DNA of 7,540 nt. Origin: Propionibacteriaceae bacterium (GTDB lineage Bacteria; Actinomycetota; Actinomycetes; Propionibacteriales; Propionibacteriaceae). The stretch is taken from positions 1 to 7,540 of the forward strand of contig JAKDIK010000125.1 of NCBI GenBank assembly GCA_030450535.1, in the 5' to 3' direction. The notes below the pieces were generated by a model. That model did no database searches. It saw nothing but the letters and a program-made list of their open reading frames with translations, and was not told where the DNA came from. Positions 4,930-7,540 of the stretch are shown piece by piece. The position numbers and the translations under genes are program-made. The number at the start of each line of letters is the position of its first letter. Position 1 is the stretch's first letter.

Positions 4930-5076
4930 CACGCGTGCTGACGTATCATCGGTCGCCGCCGCGAACTCCTGTGCGGCATGAGCGTCGATCACCCCCAGCG
5001 CCCGGGCCCGGTACGCCACGTCCTCGAGCCAGAACACCAGCACTCTGAGCCGGACACCTCACCGATCGGTGTCACG
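4930..5076 (+). promoter_or_regulatory. Upstream region of the DUF2182-type gene
   Basis: TATCAT (4944-4949) is the best -10 candidate, but no -35 with normal spacing was found. Just before the ATG at 5077 is a perfect 12-bp palindrome CACCGATCGGTG (5060-5071), overlapped by GACACC (5053-5058) / GGTGTC (5068-5073). This looks like an operator for a dimeric regulator, or a hairpin that would mask the start. No clear Shine-Dalgarno site precedes either candidate start. An in-frame ATG at 4978 would add 33 hydrophilic residues with four histidines. Confidence 0.4.
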
Positions 5077-5895
5077 ATGACCGAGGCACGTGATGCCCGG
5101 TGGGTCGTCGTGGCGGTGGTGGTGGTCGCCGGCGCCGCCTGGGCCTGGCTTGCCCTGGGGCCCGACCGGGTGCCCGGCTTGCCTGGGCTTCCCGCCTCGT
5201 CACCCGCCGACGCACCCGAGATGGCGACGGCCCTCGCCGCACGAGGCGGGGTGAGGCAGAGCGAGTGGGGCGCGACCCTGGGCTGGCTGAGCGGTTGGGT
5301 TGCAACAGTGCTGGCGGTGATGGCGGTGCCCGCGCTGCCGCTGCTGCTCACCTTCCGCCGGCTGGCCTGCCGTCGCGGGCACGCCGCCGCGCCCTTGGTC
5401 GCCTGCGGCGCTGCCTTCGTCGGGGTCTGGGTCAGCGCCGGCATCATCCTCATGGTGGGCGGGGGTCTGGCGCGGGGTATCGTCGCCCGCTCCGACTGGC
5501 TGACCGCGCACCCTCAGGTGCTGAGTGGCTCTGCCGCGATCCTCGCCGGCGTCTACCAGTTCACCGCGCTCAAGAGGACCTGCCTCGCCGCCTGCCAGAG
5601 GCCGATCCGCGCGGCCGTGACATCGTGGCGGGGCGCCGTGGATACCGCGACCGAGGCAGCGTTGGTCGGGGCCCGGTTCGCTGCGGTCTGCGTGGGGTGC
5701 AGCTGGGCGCTGATGCTCGTGCCGTTCGCGGTGGGTGCGGATGTGGTGCTCGTCACCTTCGTGACGGGCGTCGCGATGTCTGCCGAATGCGTCTTCTCCC
5801 GGATCCGGGCCCTCGTTGCCGCCGTGGCCGTGCTGACCGTCGGCGTCGGCTTCGGGCTGCTGGCCGGCGTCCTGCCGCCGGGGTTCACCGCCTGA
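5077..5895 (+). CDS. DUF2182-type integral membrane protein
   Basis: 272 residues from the ATG at 5077 (305 from the ATG at 4978). The family assignment rests on two blocks: GVYQFTALKRTCLAACQRP (158-176) and CVGCSWALML (205-214). They resemble the DUF2182 signature, a predicted metal-binding membrane protein family of unproven function. Apparent membrane segments are at about 9-27, 66-92, 106-130, 148-163, 198-218, 219-236 and 245-265. A Pro/Ala-rich loop lies at 29-55. Cysteines Cys169, Cys173, Cys205 and Cys208 could form a metal site within or near the membrane; this is inference. Family members usually show CxGCCW, whereas this protein has CVGCSW, and the usual Met-rich stretch after it is not obvious. 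It is convergent with the next gene, with 34 bases between stops. No metal or copper gene is visible nearby to support a role. Confidence 0.75.
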   Translation: MTEARDARWVVVAVVVVAGAAWAWLALGPDRVPGLPGLPASSPADAPEMATALAARGGVRQSEWGATLGWLSGWVATVLAVMAVPALPLLLTFRRLACRRGHAAAPLVACGAAFVGVWVSAGIILMVGGGLARGIVARSDWLTAHPQVLSGSAAILAGVYQFTALKRTCLAACQRPIRAAVTSWRGAVDTATEAALVGARFAAVCVGCSWALMLVPFAVGADVVLVTFVTGVAMSAECVFSRIRALVAAVAVLTVGVGFGLLAGVLPPGFTA

Positions 5896-5929
5896 GCCGC
5901 AGGCTCGGCCGGCACCACGCCGCCACGAA

Positions 5930-7540
5930 CTACAGGCCCAGCTCCTTGGCGAGTTGCTTCGCCTCCTTGTTGGGCTGACGCGAACCCCACCAGTCGCCGG
6001 CGCGGAACTTCGCGTCCCCCAGCGCGCGTAGGGCCTCGACCAGCTGGGGCGCCCAGGTGGCCCGGTCGGCGTCGGCGAGGGGACGCAGTCGTTCCACCCA
6101 GGCGGTCGCCGCGAGCAGCGACTCGCGGCGATCCCCCGAGGCGCGCGCTGCGGTGTAGCGCGCGGCCTCCTGCTGGGCGGCCGCGAACGCCGGATCCACG
6201 TGCGGCGCGGGCTCCGGGGCAGGGTCGGGCTCCGGCTCCGGCTCGGGCACCCGTTCCGGTTCGGGTTCAGGCTCCGGCTCGGGCACCCGTTCCGGTTCGG
6301 GTTCAGGCTCCGGCTCCGGCGCCGGTTCGGGCTGCGGCTCCGGCTCCGGTTCGGGTTCCGGTTCGGGCTGCGGCTCTGGCTCCGGTTCGGGCTGCGGCTC
6401 CGGTTCGGCGGGGGGCTCCAGGACGGGCTCGGGTTCCGCGATGGGCTCCGCGATCGGCTCTGGTTCGGGTTCCGCGATGGGTTCCGCGACCGGCTCCGGC
6501 TCCGCGATCGGCGCGGGAGCCGGGCGCGGCTCGGGAAGGATCGGCTCGTCCTCCGGAACTGTGGGCAGAGCGCGTGTGGCGCCGGCGAGGGCGTCGGCGT
6601 CCGACAGATTCTCCCAGGAGGGCGTCGGCAGGGCCGAGCGGCTGAGGCGACCCCGGGCCCGGTCGCGGGCGACCTCTTCGGCTGGCGTCCCGCCCCACAG
6701 CGTGCGGCCGGCGGGCGTGGCGTCCAACAGCCCGGAGACCAGCGCGTGGAACTCGCCAAGCGATCGCTCGGACGCCTCGGGATCGGTGTGCGCCTCGATG
6801 TTCGCCCGCGCCAGCACTGCTCCGGCGAGCGCCGCCTCGTGACCCGCCGGCCGCTTCAGTGAGGCGAAGCGATCCGACAACGATGCCAGCGCCTCGGCGG
6901 CCTCGTCAGACTCGTCGGAGGCGAGCAGCACCATGGCGAGTTCGGTGACGGCCAGCGCCTGCAGGTCGAAGCGTGCCCCCGGTTGCGGCTCAGCCGCCGC
7001 CAGGTCGCCGGCGAGGGTCGCCGCCTCGCCGACGGTCTCGAGTGCCTCGTCGAGGCGTCCGATGAGGCGGAGGTCGTGAGCGAGATCGGCGAGCACGGGG
7101 GCCAGCGCGATCCGGACCGGCTCACCGAGACGCGTGGCAGCGGCGCGCAACTCCCGGGCCAGCCGGCCCCGCTCGGCGAGCGCACCGTTGAGGTCGCCGG
7201 TTGCCGCGAGGCGGTCGGCCAGCGCGCCGGTCGCGGCGGACAGGGGCGCCAGCACCCGGGACGTGGCGGCCTCCCCGACCCGGTGTGTCGCCTCCAGCGT
7301 GGGGGCGGCCAGGGCGCGGGCGGCGGCGACGGCGTCACGGGCGGCGGCGAGGGAGTCCTGCTCCAGGCCAGCGACCCATCGGGAGTCCGACAGCAGCAGG
7401 TGGGCGTCGATGAGCAGCAGCGCGTCGGAGCCGGCCAGGGCGCCCTCGACGGCCCGGGCCCGCGCGGCGTCGGCGTAGGCGTTGGCCGCTCCAACATCAC
7501 CGATCGCGAGCGAGCCCTGCGCCGAGGCCATGAGCAGCCA
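5930..7540 (-). CDS. Ala-rich helical-repeat protein with Pro/Glu linker (5' partial)
   Basis: Unrecognised large protein; 536 residues are visible and the frame stays open through the window edge (Trp-Leu-Leu-Met...), so the true start lies beyond 7540. The ATG at 7531 is probably internal. Numbered from that Met, residues 1-325 are Ala/Leu-rich amphipathic helices with TPR-like spacing (for example GDLNGALAERGRLARELRAA and GRLDEALETVGEAATLAGDL), suggesting an alpha-solenoid. Residues 326-444 are a low-complexity PEPEP/AEP linker. Residues 445-533 are a folded-looking C-terminal domain ending in KFRAGDWWGSRQPNKEAK...LGL. No transmembrane segment or signal peptide is visible in this part. A protein-interaction or scaffold role is plausible for such repeats; no specific function is claimed. 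Confidence 0.8.
   Translation of the reverse strand, partial: WLLMASAQGSLAIGDVGAANAYADAARARAVEGALAGSDALLLIDAHLLLSDSRWVAGLEQDSLAAARDAVAAARALAAPTLEATHRVGEAATSRVLAPLSAATGALADRLAATGDLNGALAERGRLARELRAAATRLGEPVRIALAPVLADLAHDLRLIGRLDEALETVGEAATLAGDLAAAEPQPGARFDLQALAVTELAMVLLASDESDEAAEALASLSDRFASLKRPAGHEAALAGAVLARANIEAHTDPEASERSLGEFHALVSGLLDATPAGRTLWGGTPAEEVARDRARGRLSRSALPTPSWENLSDADALAGATRALPTVPEDEPILPEPRPAPAPIAEPEPVAEPIAEPEPEPIAEPIAEPEPVLEPPAEPEPQPEPEPEPQPEPEPEPEPEPQPEPAPEPEPEPEPERVPEPEPEPEPERVPEPEPEPDPAPEPAPHVDPAFAAAQQEAARYTAARASGDRRESLLAATAWVERLRPLADADRATWAPQLVEALRALGDAKFRAGDWWGSRQPNKEAKQLAKELGL
6200..6556 (-). repeat. Low-complexity Pro/Glu-coding tract
   Basis: About 119 codons alternating Pro and Glu with some Ala, Val, Ile, Gln and Arg. 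It includes two perfect tandem copies of a 36-bp unit (6234-6269 and 6270-6305) encoding a 12-residue ERV-PEPEPEPEP repeat, plus further imperfect repeats of CCGGTTCGGGCT-type hexamers. Such a tract usually forms an extended stiff linker. Because unit lengths are multiples of three, copy-number change would keep the frame. Confidence 0.9.

Noticed and set aside
3733..5043. 436-codon open frame on the minus strand antisense to ispH
   Set aside because: It is codon-aligned antisense of a certain gene (ispH has all catalytic residues), its product is a low-complexity Arg/Asp/Gly-rich sequence, and it ends inside the start of the 40-residue gene.
5894..5906. GAGCC-GCA-GGCTC hairpin at the stop of the DUF2182-type gene as a bidirectional terminator
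   Set aside because: Only 5 bp with a 3-base loop, overlapping the stop codon, and no T-tract in either direction; common by chance in GC-rich DNA.
6200..6560. Possible CRISPR array in the repetitive block
   Set aside because: The repeats are short codon-scale hexamers and a 36-bp in-frame duplication without unique spacers, and they lie inside a coding frame encoding Pro/Glu.
5200..6759. 519-codon minus-strand frame covering the DUF2182-type gene and the Pro/Glu tract
   Set aside because: Out-of-frame shadow. The Arg/Ser/Pro repeats come from reading the Pro/Glu repeat DNA in another frame, and the other half is antisense to a recognisable membrane protein.

Overview
The window is high-GC bacterial chromosome with strongly G/C-ending codons, ATGA-coupled genes, TAGRCT-type -10 boxes and apparently leaderless starts. 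This suggests a high-GC actinobacterium. The xseB-xseA-ispH neighbourhood matches the order known from Mycobacterium (xseB and xseA on one strand, lytB2/ispH divergent). A member of Propionibacteriaceae is a reasonable guess, but nothing here proves the genus. No mobile element, CRISPR array or phage gene was seen.

Layout. (1) Positions 3-758, minus: a fructosamine-kinase-family protein. (2) Positions 759-1603, minus: a three-tRNA group transcribed leftwards as Glu(UUC), a ~300-base gap, then Asp(GUC) and Phe(GAA). There is a TAGACT promoter directly in front of tRNA-Glu and a 13-bp hairpin directly behind tRNA-Phe. A separate 19-bp inverted repeat (837-915) lies between this group and the kinase gene. 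(3) Positions 1646-3096, minus: xseA-xseB, translationally coupled, encoding both subunits of exodeoxyribonuclease VII. (4) Positions 3149-3927: a region that looks empty to long-ORF searches but holds two very small minus-strand genes. One encodes 40 residues (3614-3736) with promoter, Shine-Dalgarno site and terminator. The other encodes 22 residues (3205-3273) with a Shine-Dalgarno site, a GTG start and a strong hairpin behind it. (5) Positions 3928-4878, plus: ispH, last enzyme of the MEP isoprenoid pathway, apparently read from a leaderless mRNA. (6) Positions 5077-5895, plus: a divergent DUF2182-type integral membrane protein with an operator-like palindrome at its start. (7) Positions 5930-7540, minus: the 3' part of a large protein with an Ala-rich helical region, a ~120-residue Pro/Glu linker and a small conserved-looking C-terminal domain; its 5' end lies outside the window.

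Most of this is core housekeeping sequence: DNA repair, tRNAs, isoprenoid precursor synthesis and sugar-amine repair. The least explained material is the pair of mini-genes between xseA and ispH, the long inverted repeat beside the tRNA group, and the membrane protein with its palindrome.
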